Both the position numbers and the translations under genes were made by a program. A model generated the notes under the pieces. That model was not told the origin of the DNA and did no database searches. It saw only the letters and a program-made list of their open reading frames with translations. Shown one piece after another: positions 38,063 through 48,101 of a stretch of 64,000 bases of DNA. The first letter of the stretch is position 1; each line of letters starts with the position of its first letter. The DNA comes from Neurospora tetraspora (lineage: Eukaryota; Ascomycota; Sordariomycetes; Sordariales; Sordariaceae), in the NCBI RefSeq assembly GCF_033439725.1, contig NW_026944389.1, positions 124,001-188,000 of the forward strand, read 5' to 3'.

Positions 38063-38900
38063 CTTGATGAGGTTAGTGAAAAGTGAGGTTGACGAAAATT
38101 TTGGTAGCGAGATTCTCACCTTGAAATGGAGATGGAAGATGTGGACGATCGGATGAAAAACAGAAACAAAGTATTAGCGAGATATAGAGATTATTGACTG
38201 ATCGAAAGTAGAGTAGCTTACGTGTGATGTGAGTAAGAAGTGAGGTTAACGAAATCCGTGGTCGCGAGATGCTCACTTCGAATGGAGATGAAAGGGGAAT
38301 CTAATGAGAAAAGGAAAGAAGATGTTAGCGAAATATATCAACTGCTGCTTACACGAAAAGAAAGCACTTACGTTAAAAGCTTCTACTCAAGTTGTAGCCT
38401 TGAGACCGCGGGGTAGGGAGGAAGAAGGAAGATGCTGACGATCTGATGAATGAAAGGAAGTATTAGCGAGACATGTAGACTGAGGATTGAACAGAAGTGA
38501 AAATACTTACGTTGGAAGCTTTGATCTTTTACTGTGAGATCGCGGGGTAGAACGGAGGAAGTTTCCGGTTCGTGGTTGTATGGTAATAAAGAAAAGAAAA
38601 GAGGAGAGAGCTGAGCGCGGGAACAAAGTTGTAGGAATTATTCGTGACGCGAGGTTCACTTTGAGCCGAGACTGAGTGAGCTGAGACTAAGAAATGAATA
38701 AAGTAGAAGGTATTAGTGAGATGCCGAGATATATGGACTATCGACTGAACAAAAGTAGGATAACTTACGTTGAAGATCTTTGCTTGTAGAGGTAACCGTG
38801 AGACGTGCCGCGGGGTGAAGAGAAGGAAGAATTTCTGTGGTTGTGTAATGAAAGAAAAGAAAAAAAGAGGAGAGAGCTGTGTACGGAGACGAAATTATAG
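38063..38900 (-). repeat. Tandem exon-intron modules in the leader of the small gene
   Basis: Read on the minus strand, four homologous introns follow one another: 38768-38687, 38510-38443, 38371-38301 and a degenerate one from 38221 to about 38150. Each starts GTAAG, has TATATCTCGCTAATAC or a close variant around the branch point, and ends near TTTCATT...AG. Each donor follows a similar exon end (CCCCGCGG...GTCTCA, then AAGCTTCCAAC or similar). The module has been amplified with periods of about 140-260 bp. The last copy has lost its acceptor (CATCCG for CATCAG). A second intron type (GTGAG...AACCTCACTT) is also repeated (38119 and about 38276). Confidence 0.65.
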
Positions 38901-39298
38901 GGCTACCTAGGTAGCTAGGCGCGACGTGACTGAAAACCGCGACGCGAGTGACGTCTGCCTACCGTACTGGAAATCTGCACCCTATGACATTGGATGTTGA
39001 GTCCAGGATTGAATGTAAACAAAACATTGGATCAGACTAAAACTTCCAATGTTGAACGCCCTATAAGCAAAAGGAAGGCAAGGTACTTTACCTTCTATTT
39101 TTCAGAAGGTCGAAGTACCTAGAAGAATACACTATTAGAAGGTTTAACTACTGGCCGGTCGGGTAGCCGGGGACGATTTCAAAAAGTTGGTCACGAAGAG
39201 GAATCGAACAAGGATTACGAGCGCGAATGAAAATGAAGAACTACTTTATTAACCACTTGGCCACTGGACCAAATAGTTATTTCTAACCTTGAAGACTA
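38901..39298. other. Intergenic; degenerate tRNA-like stretch only
   Basis: No coding gene. The reverse strand at about 39275-39190 resembles a tRNA D-arm (GGCCAAGTGGTTAA) and a B box (GTTCGATTCC), but the stems do not pair, so I do not call a tRNA. Confidence 0.4.
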
Positions 39299-39769
39299 GG
39301 ACTGCGTTTGTTCTCGTACGGTTGTTGTATAAAAGGGTCTGTAGGACTATTTTTGTACGAAAACCGTACAAAAGTAGTGTCGTTTAGTCGGCTGCCGTAA
39401 GAAAATGCAATCTCCGACCCCCTTATGTCAGCCTTGTATAGCCTTGTCCGGGTTAGGGTTATATATAGCTAAAAAATCGTACATTTTTCGGCATAATCGT
39501 ATAAAACGATAAAATATATACACGTTCAAAAATGCAGTCAATACCGTACATCCACCCCGATGTACCTTCTATAGCGTATTCGCCTAGCGCTCAAAGCGCT
39601 ATAACCCCCTATAAAAATTCATCGTTGCAAACGAAGCGACAATTAACATCGTCGTATAAGAGAGGTATAGATAGTTGTACGGTATATGTAAAAAGTGGCC
39701 CGAACTTTACAATATAAAACTATACGACCAGATTCTCTGTACGGCGGCGGTACGAGAACAAACGCAGTC
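39299..39769. mobile_element. MITE with ~20-bp inverted ends and TA(G) target duplication
   Basis: Left end GACTGCGTTTGTTCTCGTAC (from 39300) and right end its inverted copy (39750-39769) flank about 470 bp. TAG occurs on both outer sides (39297-39299 and 39770-39772), giving a TA or TAG duplication. This fits Tc1/mariner (TA) or a 3-bp-duplicating family. The interior has a 61-codon open frame without similarity I recognise and many CGTA/TACG motifs. It is not RIP-saturated. Confidence 0.75.
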
Positions 39770-40003
39770 TAGGTGTTTCCGTTTATAAAGGGAAAGTGGG
39801 ACATCCAGAGAAGGAAGGAGGCAAGAACGTGGGAAGGTAAGACTTTGAGACTTTGAGAAATTTCAAGTTTCGGACCCGACCTAAGTTCAGTGGAATGCCC
39901 TATAATACAGTGCCTTTAAGATTGGAAGTTTTTTCAACATTGGAGGTCATGGAGGTACAGCCAGGACATCCGATGCCACAGATCGGATTTTCCCGCTATG
40001 GTA

Positions 40004-40088
40004 CTTCTGGAGCGCAAACTACCAGCAAAGGATGAGGCAGGGTTTCACAAAGGTCAAGAAAGTCAAGTCTGAGGCCGTACTTGGCTTA
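40004..40088 (+). repeat. Direct repeat, copy 1
   Basis: Begins CTTCTGGAGCGCAAACTACC and ends in GTACTTGGCTTA. About 80% identical to copy 2, 384 bp downstream. Confidence 0.7.
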
Positions 40089-40387
40089 ATCAAGATAAAA
40101 CTTGACCGCACCCTGGGCATGCCTTCCTATTATCCTATACATATGTACCTAGATCTCAAGACCAAGTACAGTGACGAACTATCAATAAGATATGATAGAA
40201 CGAAACTCCGTCCGTATTTTGAGCCTTGAGCGTTTTGCCTGTGCTGCTCGCCTGCGTTTATTAAGGTACCTTATTTTGGTTGTTGGACTCATTCCAACTC
40301 CCCGTACCTTCCTATTTGTATTCATAGCACTGTCCCTTGCAACTGACTCGCAATCACTGTATCTGTGACGCGAGTAAAATCTGCTTG

Positions 40388-40481
40388 CTTCTGGAGCACA
40401 AACCACCAGCGAAGGATGGGGGGAAGGTTATACACAAGTGGAAGTCAAAAAAGTCAAGTCTGAGGCCATGTACTTGGCTTA
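40388..40481 (+). repeat. Direct repeat, copy 2
   Basis: Begins CTTCTGGAGCACAAACCACC and shares AAAGTCAAGTCTGAGGCC with copy 1. A few small indels separate the copies. Confidence 0.7.
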
Positions 40482-42197
40482 TTTGCAGTATTTATGGCCA
40501 GAATTGGGGCTTGTCCAACACTACCTCTGCATGTAGAATTGACATAAACTGCTTTGTTACATCTTGACTTGTTCGGAGCGGAGATTTTCCAGACGTCAAC
40601 CACCAAAGCACAATGGTATTCTCGAGAAAATACGACATCTCGACTCACGTGGTACACGAAGCTCCTGCAGAAACGAGTTCGCAAGTCATCCGAAGTTAAG
40701 TCTGGCCCCTCCAGACGGCAGGAGACCGCCCCCTTCCCAGCCAACCAGGCAGCCGCCCGACGAGTCCCCTTGATAAGCCCAAGGTCCAGCCCCTACTTTC
40801 AACAACAAATCCCCTCGCCGTTGGCTCAACCAGCGGCAGTGAGGGCCTTACAGCTTCAAGTGGGGCACCACAAGTGTGGTGTAGGGTTCCGCGTTCGACT
40901 CTGACGAGTGTCAGGTCTGTTCCTGAGGGCGTTGTTTTTTTGCATCTTTTCTGTTGTTCTTGTTTCCCCTCCTTTCCTTTTGTGCCTCTCTTCCTTTTCT
41001 CATACGCGCCTTGCTCTTGTCTTACTTGTAAACTCTCTCCCACTTCCTAGCACGCGTCGACGTATCTTCCTTTATTGATGATTCAAGTTCAACATAGACT
41101 GGACCTTGTTGAAGTTGCACAGGCGGTCCCTGCCAGGAATAAACACCAGATTGTTCCATTCCAAGGTGACACCTCATGAAGCAAAGTCCATGTGCAATTT
41201 AAGTGTCTTCGTTCAGGCGAAGTTAGGTAGGGGATAAGCCATATGTCTCGGCCTGTGTCCACAAAATGAAAGGAAAATACAAGTATAGAGGGGCGACGTT
41301 GGTCGCCCATAAGGTCAGATCCAAGACGTCCATGTCCTTTTATCCATACGTACCCTATCAGCTTCCGTTATCAACTATGCTCGGACAGTTGGAGATCTAG
41401 GAGTACTCCCGATTATCTCTTCCTTACAAGTGTCTTCAGTTTATAAAACCACCAAGCGGTGACATATACCATGAGAAGTAGAAGATGTGACGATCAGACA
41501 AACACATTCAACATATAGGTAGGTTACTAAAGCAAACCTACCTTACAATGCTTACCTAGAGGTAGGGTAATACATGAAACACTCCGACTCAGAAACAAAC
41601 TCATTATATTTCCCTGGTAACTGGCAAGACCAATGGTCGTCTAAAAGACCTAGATCGATGACTGAGATGCATGACTGTCAGCTTGACGGTACCTTGAAGT
41701 CATAAAAGGCAATCAAAGTCATCCTCTGATGTCTTAATAAGTGGAAGCTTTTGCATAACCCATAGGTCAGCTTCTAGGTTCTCTTTGCTGCCTCACCCCT
41801 ATATCCACTGCTACGATATCATTTGCATCTGACCTTATCCCCCAAAGGTATGAGGTTTGAGGAACACGTAGTTCCTTCCGAACTACCTATGTAAGGTACG
41901 ACCGTGGTACGTTCGGCAAGATGGCAGGCGCTCCGGCGCCTACTAAGGTCTGCCACCTCCAGGTGACTGCCATCCCCCAGGTTTTGCCCTGTGGCCCGTG
42001 CTACCCGCCTGCCACGAAAATTGTTCCTCCACCCAGCAATTTCATGGTGGCGTGAATTCTGTCTCCGTCAATCAACATCTCGGATCTTCCTTCAACAACC
42101 AACAAAACCGCTGACAGGAAATCTTTACGCTCCCAGGCATCTCAGCTGAACACCCACATTTGCTTTTCTACCACTCGCACCTTCAACAACCGTCAAC

Positions 42198-43430
42198 ATG
42201 CCTCCAACCCCCGCGGAGGCTCTCAACACGAGTCTCAGCAGGAATCTCAGCGGTAGAGGAGACCCCGTCACGGACCCCGTCACGGACAAATGCCTGGACC
42301 GCTGCATTAACCGCGCAGCACGGAAACAAATGCCACCGGACCAACATCGCCGACTGCTATCTCTGCTGTGCTTGATGCAGCTGAGCATCCAATGGTGGTT
42401 GGCCAAAAGGGCGGACGACCTCAAACAGGTACCTCTCGCCGTCGCGAGAGAGCATCTCAAGGCAGAGCACGAGGCGTTCGCTCGTGAGAGTGAGCTTTTG
42501 GACGCTCAAAGGAAGCAGATAGATTCCGAGAAGCAGATGCTAGCCCGCGCGAAGAGCTTCCTGGATCGTGAAAGACAAGCGTTGGCCGCCGAGAAGAGGA
42601 AGTTATTTGTAGAGCGGCAGCACTTGGAAGCAGAGAAGAAGATGGTCAGGGCCAGGCACGAGGCTCTTGTCCAGGCCTCTGTGCCAATTCTGGAACAGGA
42701 AGAGCGGATGACTATTATTCCTCAAGAGACAGGAAGCCTTGGAGGAAAACCCCAACACAGTAACAGCGAGGTTAGTAGGCTCACAGCTCATCTAATACAT
42801 CAGGGCTCCTTCTAACCTTCTTATTAGCAGAAGACTTTGACTACACCCACCAGCCGCAAACGAACCCTCTCCAACGCCAACCTCGACGAGGACTTCTCAC
42901 TACCACCCGAACGGCAATCCCCACGCCATAGGATCGAAACCCAAGTTACCCAACCAACGCCAGCTCCGGCCTCAGGTCCAACAAGAGTCACAGTCTCGCC
43001 CCTAGAAGCCGGCATCCGCACTACCATTGCGGTGCTCAACCTGCACATTCACGCTATCCCAAATCCACTCCAAAAGCTTGACATCAACGTCTCACCCGCA
43101 ATTATGGCAGCAGTCATAGATGGGCTCTTCCGTGTACAAGACCAAAGCAAGCTGGAGAGCTGGCGCAGCTTCGAAAGAGCAGGTAATCCAGGCCAGTGGT
43201 ACTGCTGGTTCGGTCTCATCAACCACGGCGACCGACATACTTCAGTTGCGGATGGAAAGTGTGTTTGCAAACACGTGCGTACTCCTGGGTTGCTGAGGAA
43301 TCATTATCCTAGGTGTATACTGGTGAGGAGGAATGGAGGGACGGGGCTGTGCTCGTTTGTTTGGAGGGAGCTGCTGGAGCAGGAAGAGAGAGAGAGGACT
43401 AGCGGCGTGGAAGCTATGAACGAAGCTTGA
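42198..43430 (+). CDS. Coiled-coil protein with Cys/His-containing C-terminus
   Basis: Two exons (42198-42770 and 42828-43430) joined in phase 0 across an intron with GTTAGT donor, CTAAC branch and TTATTAG end give about 391 residues. The N-terminal third is helical. Residues 85-165 form a long Arg/Glu/Lys coiled coil (ESELLDAQRKQIDSEKQMLA, ERQALAAEKRKLFVERQHLE). Exon 2 begins with a basic Pro/Ser linker and ends in a compact block with several Cys/His (YCWFGLINHGDRH, KCVCKH, RNHYPRC, GLCSF) that could bind zinc. The coiled coil and the intron position (after ...NSE/...DSE codons) match the next gene at 44.4 kb, so the two are diverged paralogues with different C-terminal modules. No signal peptide. 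Function unknown. Confidence 0.65.
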
Positions 43431-44429
43431 GTGTAGAGGGAGAGAGGCGGTGCATTGAGAGATAAGCATAGGCAAGAGGCAAGAAAACCTCTCTATTTCC
43501 CCACCGAACAGGATTCTAGACAAACATAGAGGTACCTTCATCATGAATACTTCCGCCAAAACAAACAGAGCTGGAGTCACTGTCAGATACTACCTGTACA
43601 GGTATTCAACTACCTCTAATCACCTCTGAAAAGCAAGCAAAACATCACATTTTATCTACCGCCTTATAAGCCCCTTTCGGACACTCCACCACTCACTTCC
43701 TCTGCCAGACGTCTTCTTGCTTTTGATGGCAATACCTTACTCGTCAAGTTTCCCGCTCGGAAATGGAGAGAAGTTCAAATGTTGTCAATTCTGACCACTT
43801 TCTGACCACTAAAACCACCTCTTGTCTTCTAAGAAAAGTGTTTCGTAGCTTACGAAAGATGCCATACGGGGCGCCCATTTACACTGGTACGATTGAGTTG
43901 ACTTGACACGTTGTCCATGAGGCATCACGTCGGAATGGAAAGTCTCTTGAGCATATCAAGATGGATCTGGATGTAACTTTTGACCTTCCGCTTATCTTCT
44001 GTTATCCTCCTCTATCGAACCACCATTCACTGGCTTCACTCCCTTGATTACGTACCTCTAGTACACCTGCCAGCTGACTTAAAACGGGACGGGAGCTCGA
44101 CGGTTGGTGAAGGGTCTTTCGAATGAGGAAGGTACGAAATAACAAGCCGCCAGGTGGTCAGGACGTCACACAGTCGGGACGGGAAGATCTGCCAGGTGAC
44201 GGCGAGGGCAGGCTTTGCCCTCTGCCACCTGGCCCACCACCCCTTCTCCCCTTCCTCGATATTTTGTTGGTGTTGTGGAATTTCTTCCACCCTTCAACTC
44301 TTCAACCATTCGATCTTTCCGCCAACCAACAACTCACAAGATCACACCTTCCACCAGACCAACAACCCTCCGACTTCCATTCTGCTTTATAGGTGTATAG
44401 ATATACCATAAACTACCACAAACAGCAAA
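43431..44429. other. Intergenic, promoter of the second coiled-coil gene
   Basis: No gene recognised. Short open frames on both strands overlap each other and have no domain signal. Pyrimidine-rich sequence at 44200-44400 precedes the ATG. Confidence 0.4.
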
Positions 44430-45950
44430 ATGTCCAACGCCAACAACCAGAACCAGCTCCTTGCCATGCCCACCAACGCTCACCTCGACGGTGATACCGG
44501 CCCCGTCACCAATGAAGACATCCGCAAATTCGTGGTGGACTCTGCGCAGCGAATGTCCTTCCAAGCTCTACTTCCCCAGCAAGTCCACGACAGACTGTGG
44601 CAGCTGTTCAAGATGACAGTCCGCTTCACCCAGCGGGAATTGGCGAACGACTTCCACTATGCGCCCCGGGAATTTGCCCGAGAGTTCCTCTAGAAGGAAC
44701 ACTTGGCCTACGCCCTTGACAGGGAAAAATGGTTGACTGAGGAAAGCATTATGGAACTCAACAGGCGAGAGCTGGCACTGCAGAGGCAGTCCATCGCTGC
44801 CAAGGAGGCTGAGTTAAACGATGAGAAACGGAAGCTGGCCGTTGAACGACTCCAGTTCGAGGCGGAGAAGAAGCTTTCCAGGGCTGGACAGGAAGTTCCG
44901 GTTGCCGTAGTGCCTCCTCATATGTCAATCGCTGAGCAGGAAAGTGTACCTCGGGTATCGGAGGAAGAGGATGTCTATATCAAGCAAGAACCAGGACATG
45001 ACAGCGAGGTATGTTCCTACTCCTATGAAGAGCCCAACAAGCAATCAAGCCATGTTGTCCGCGACCCTGTTGGTCAGTACGACTTTACGAACCTGGAAGG
45101 AACAACCATACTACCGAGAAAGGAGATATTCCCGAGCTGGACATGGGCTGATTGGAGGCCAAGAACTGGACTTTACGGTGGAGCTTACACAACCAGCCAT
45201 CACCTTAAATTCCCTTACCAAGATTCAAGCTTTACCTGCCTTGTCGATCTGAGTGTGGAACTTGACGATGGCAGGATTGTCTCTTGGGGCCAGGGGTACG
45301 ACTCGGATGTATTATGGTTGACATCGCTGCCAAAACCGCCACGCATCCTGCACATCCAGGGATATACCGCTAATCCGCAACTACGATACATGACGGAGGA
45401 AGACTGGGCGGACTTCCACGAGCGAACTATACTTCCCACCAAAGAAGCCCACGCCCACGGTGGAAATGGTCGTAATCCCAACAACCACTCGTGTTCCGAT
45501 GACCGCGACAGTCGCCGCTGGATATTTCTAGACGCTGATGGCCAGCATCTTCAGCTACCGCTTGAGCTGACTCGCCGTGGAAACCCCTGGTGCTGGGGAT
45601 TCAGGAATAAATGGTACGGTTTGAGCACCGATGCATACCATCTCCAAAGGCAGAGGGTGAACCAGGCTGAGACTATCAAACCATACACCGAGTCCACGTT
45701 CGATTTTCGAGTCATTCTACTTGGTTATAACTGGTTCGATGTCTTTTACATGGTGCTCATGAGGACCACAGGGACCGACAGTCAAACTGAAACATTCGAG
45801 CGAGTAAATGTCCTTGGAAGGATGCATCTCTCAAGCAACGGGCGCACGGAACCAGCGAAGGTGGTGGAGTTCTTGGCCAAGCTAACAGGAAAGCACGCTG
45901 AATCTTTTCGGGGGACACCATGGACCAAGATGAACACGAGAGTAGCCTAG
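44430..45950 (+). CDS. Coiled-coil protein with HET-like C-terminal region; one in-frame UAG
   Basis: One frame runs from ATG 44430 to TAG 45948-45950 (about 506 codons) and is broken only by a TAG at 44691-44693. N-terminal helices (FQALLPQQVHDRLWQLFKMT) and a coiled coil (LNRRELALQRQSIAAKEAEL, LAVERLQFEAEKKLSRA) match the gene at 42.2 kb. From about residue 230 the sequence resembles the region after the HET domain of heterokaryon-incompatibility proteins: IFPSWTWADWRPRTGLYGG (compare LPSWSWAGW), and near the end VILLGYNWFDVFYMVLMRT followed by ERVNVLGRMHL. The HET domain itself is absent. A GTATGT donor at 45009 with an AG at 45076-45077 would remove 69 nt in frame, at the same position as the paralogue's intron. 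The UAG lies in a perfect hairpin loop, so this is either a recent pseudogene or an mRNA-edited gene. Confidence 0.6.
44684..44700 (+). promoter_or_regulatory. Perfect hairpin presenting the in-frame UAG in its loop
   Basis: GTTCCT (44684-44689) pairs with AGGAAC (44695-44700) around the 5-nt loop CTAGA. The A of the UAG (44692) is the centre of the loop and is preceded by U and followed by G. That is the context known to favour A-to-I editing of stop codons (UAG to UGG) in perithecia of Fusarium and Neurospora. Editing here is inferred. Confidence 0.5.
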
Positions 45951-46087
45951 TGAGGATGGAGTTTGAGATCATACAGATTTCGTTACGTACGTATCTAATA
46001 GACGAAATGCTATATCCATTTTCCACACATCAAAGACTCAAAGTCAGTTCCAATCTCCGTCGAGATGTCCAGTTCAGGTACGGACCT

Positions 46088-47402
46088 CTAAACACCCCCC
46101 AACCAAGCCAACATAACCCTCATCATCACCCCCTCCTCATACCCCAGCGCAGCATCCAACGCCGGCTGCACATGTGCCTCCCCGACACACTCCACCGTCA
46201 CCACCTCCCTCCCCTTCACCTCCTTCTCCAAGTCCGTATCCCGATCCACCACCACCGTCTCACCCCCCACACACTCCCTCCCAAACCGCCGACAACTATC
46301 CAACAACACCTCCGCCGTTCCCACCGTCACCAACGTCTTCCCCACCATCGCCCTCCTTCCATCTCGCCCGAATACCCGGCCCCAAACTTCATCTTGAGCA
46401 TCTCGATCGTCGTCCGCCGAGAAGCCACACAAATTCGCCCACACCTCATCCACCTTCGCGTCCCAAAGGTCTTGATACCGCCCACATTGTTTTGGCGTGA
46501 GGTAATCCCATTTCTCGTCGGCTTCGAAAAGGTCACCCGGTCGTTGCATGAACGCCCAGGGGGAGATGAAGACCGCTGCTTTGAAGGCATCCTCTCCTTC
46601 CCTCCACTGTTGCACTGCAGGGGCGTAGGGACTGGGTTTCGCTAGGTGAGCTAGCAAAGCACCGACGAGTTGGCCGCCGGCGGAATCACCTCCTAGGATA
46701 ATGTCGGACGGGGAAAGGGACATATCGGTGAGGAGATAGCGCAAGGTCGCGACGGCTTGCATCAGTTGAGCGGGATAGGGGTGTTCGGGCGCGAGCGCGT
46801 ATTCGAGGATTATTGTTTGCTTTGCCTTGCAGGCTTTATGCATGGAGAGGATGAAGGGCATGTGGCCCATTGCGCGGAGGGGGTTGACGTAGCCGCCGCC
46901 GTGGAAGTAGAGGAGCGTTGTCTTGTTGTTCTCACTACCCCCGACATCATCCTGCCCATTCACAGGGGTGAGGAAGTGAAGCACCGGCTCAGGAACATTC
47001 TTGATCTCAATATCAGAAGCTGAAGAGGGTGGCAGGGGAACGGAAACGGTGGTGTGCGCGATGTTGGGGTGTTTGGCGATATAAGCCTCGATGGCTTTCC
47101 CCGTGAGCACGCGCCGCGCTTGGAGGTGCAGGTACTTGGCGGGGTAAGTGGTGCGGCGGACTTTGAGGTGGGCTAGAGCGAGGTTTTGTCGCCAGTGCAG
47201 GGAGGGATTACTTTGGAAGAGGAGGCATTTGATGCATCGGGCGGCTGGTGGGTGTTAGTGAGAACTTCCGAGACATGAGAACGGGAGGGTTAGGGTGGTG
47301 AGGAGAGGACATGGGAGACTCACCGAAGAGAGGAACAAGCCAGGTGAGGGAGAGCTTCTCCCAGAGAGTGAGGGAGTCGGATGGGGGCTCGTCGGCGGTC
47401 AT
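46088..47402 (-). CDS. Alpha/beta hydrolase (hormone-sensitive-lipase-like esterase)
   Basis: Two exons, 47402-47324 and 47244-46088, joined across an intron with GTGAGT donor and CACCAG end, give 411 residues starting MTADEPPSDSLTLWEKL. The alpha/beta-hydrolase fold-3 signatures are clear: the oxyanion-hole motif HGGG at residues 141-144 (YFHGGGYVNPL) and the nucleophile elbow GDSAGG with Ser about 214. A C-terminal GEAHVQPAL supplies the likely catalytic His. Such enzymes hydrolyse short-chain carboxylic esters or deacetylate small molecules and are cytosolic or ER-associated. The N-terminal hydrophobic stretch LSLTWLVPLF might anchor it to membrane. It is divergent to the Egt2 gene and convergent with the coiled-coil gene, with about 140 bp between stops. 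Substrate unknown. Confidence 0.85.
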
Positions 47403-48101
47403 TTTGAGTGGTGAAATAGTCAAGCGGTGCCTATGGAAGCATGCTTTGGTGGTGTTGATAAAGTGAGGTTGAGAAGCGGTGATGTTTTGTTACGTTCGCT
47501 TACAATGAATTGTACCGAGGTAACTAAAGTGCCGGAAAATGACAACCGCGGCTTGGCATGACGTGGCATGACGCTGTAACACTGCTTAGTCAGGCGCTCT
47601 CCCTGGTCGCGAACATTGCGAAACTGAAACATTTCGAGAACAGACGAAACTTTCCAGAACAATTCCAGAACAACAACACCACTGCATCATCGCCATGTCA
47701 ACAAACCTGCAGACGAGTCACAAATGATCCGCTTCCAACCGCGTGCGTTACACCGCTGCATCCCGTTATTTTCCGGTACTCATTCGGCATGTTCCCCGCT
47801 TTCAACGACAGTCCGACAGCATGCACTCCGCCATCGCGTAAAACGGATAGACTTGAGCACGCCCTTTGAATGACAAGATCCACGGTACCCGCTAATGACA
47901 GCGCCCGACGATTCGGTTCGAGATTCCCGTCCCGGTTGGTAAAGGGTCCGATGAACGGGCCGATGGAGTCATGCCGTGAGTGACTCACGGTGAGTCAGGA
48001 TCGTTGACGTCTCATGATAAGATTTCATATTTGAGGAAGACATTCTCGCAAACATTGTCATCAACTGTCTTCACCCCCTCACAACCAACACCACAGTCAC
48101 C
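47403..48101. promoter_or_regulatory. Divergent promoter between the esterase and egt2
   Basis: A 0.7-kb spacer. Next to egt2 it carries two GCN4/CPC-1-type heptamers (listed separately) and a CT/CA-rich leader just before the ATG. No gene is seen in it. A TGACGTGG element occurs near 47560. Confidence 0.55.
47981..47997 (+). promoter_or_regulatory. Twin GCN4/CPC-1-type sites upstream of egt2
   Basis: TGACTCA (47981-47987) and TGAGTCA (47991-47997), separated by 3 bp, lie about 105-120 bp before the egt2 ATG. This heptamer is the binding site of GCN4 and of Neurospora CPC-1, the activator of amino-acid biosynthetic genes. Ergothioneine is made from histidine and cysteine, so cross-pathway control is a reasonable inference. 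Confidence 0.65.

Larger units (their letters stand above)
39773..42197. other. Long intergenic region with one direct repeat
   Basis: Normal composition. It holds a duplicated segment of about 90 bp (40004-40088 and 40388-40481). Short open frames lack start context, splice signals and known domains. The last 150 bp before 42198 is the presumed promoter of the coiled-coil gene. Confidence 0.45.

Noticed and set aside
39190-39275. tRNA-like sequence on the minus strand with D-arm and B-box-like blocks
   Set aside because: Acceptor, anticodon and T stems do not pair properly and no anticodon loop can be placed; at most a degenerate relic.
40840-40925. Possible SINE/tRNA-derived A and B box (GGCTCAACCAGCGG ... 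GCGTTCGACTC)
   Set aside because: Only one copy in the window, no target duplication and no clear 3' tail; matches to box consensus are loose.
45920-46645. Plus-strand frame of 241 codons over the esterase
   Set aside because: His/Pro-rich antisense shadow of the minus-strand alpha/beta hydrolase exon.
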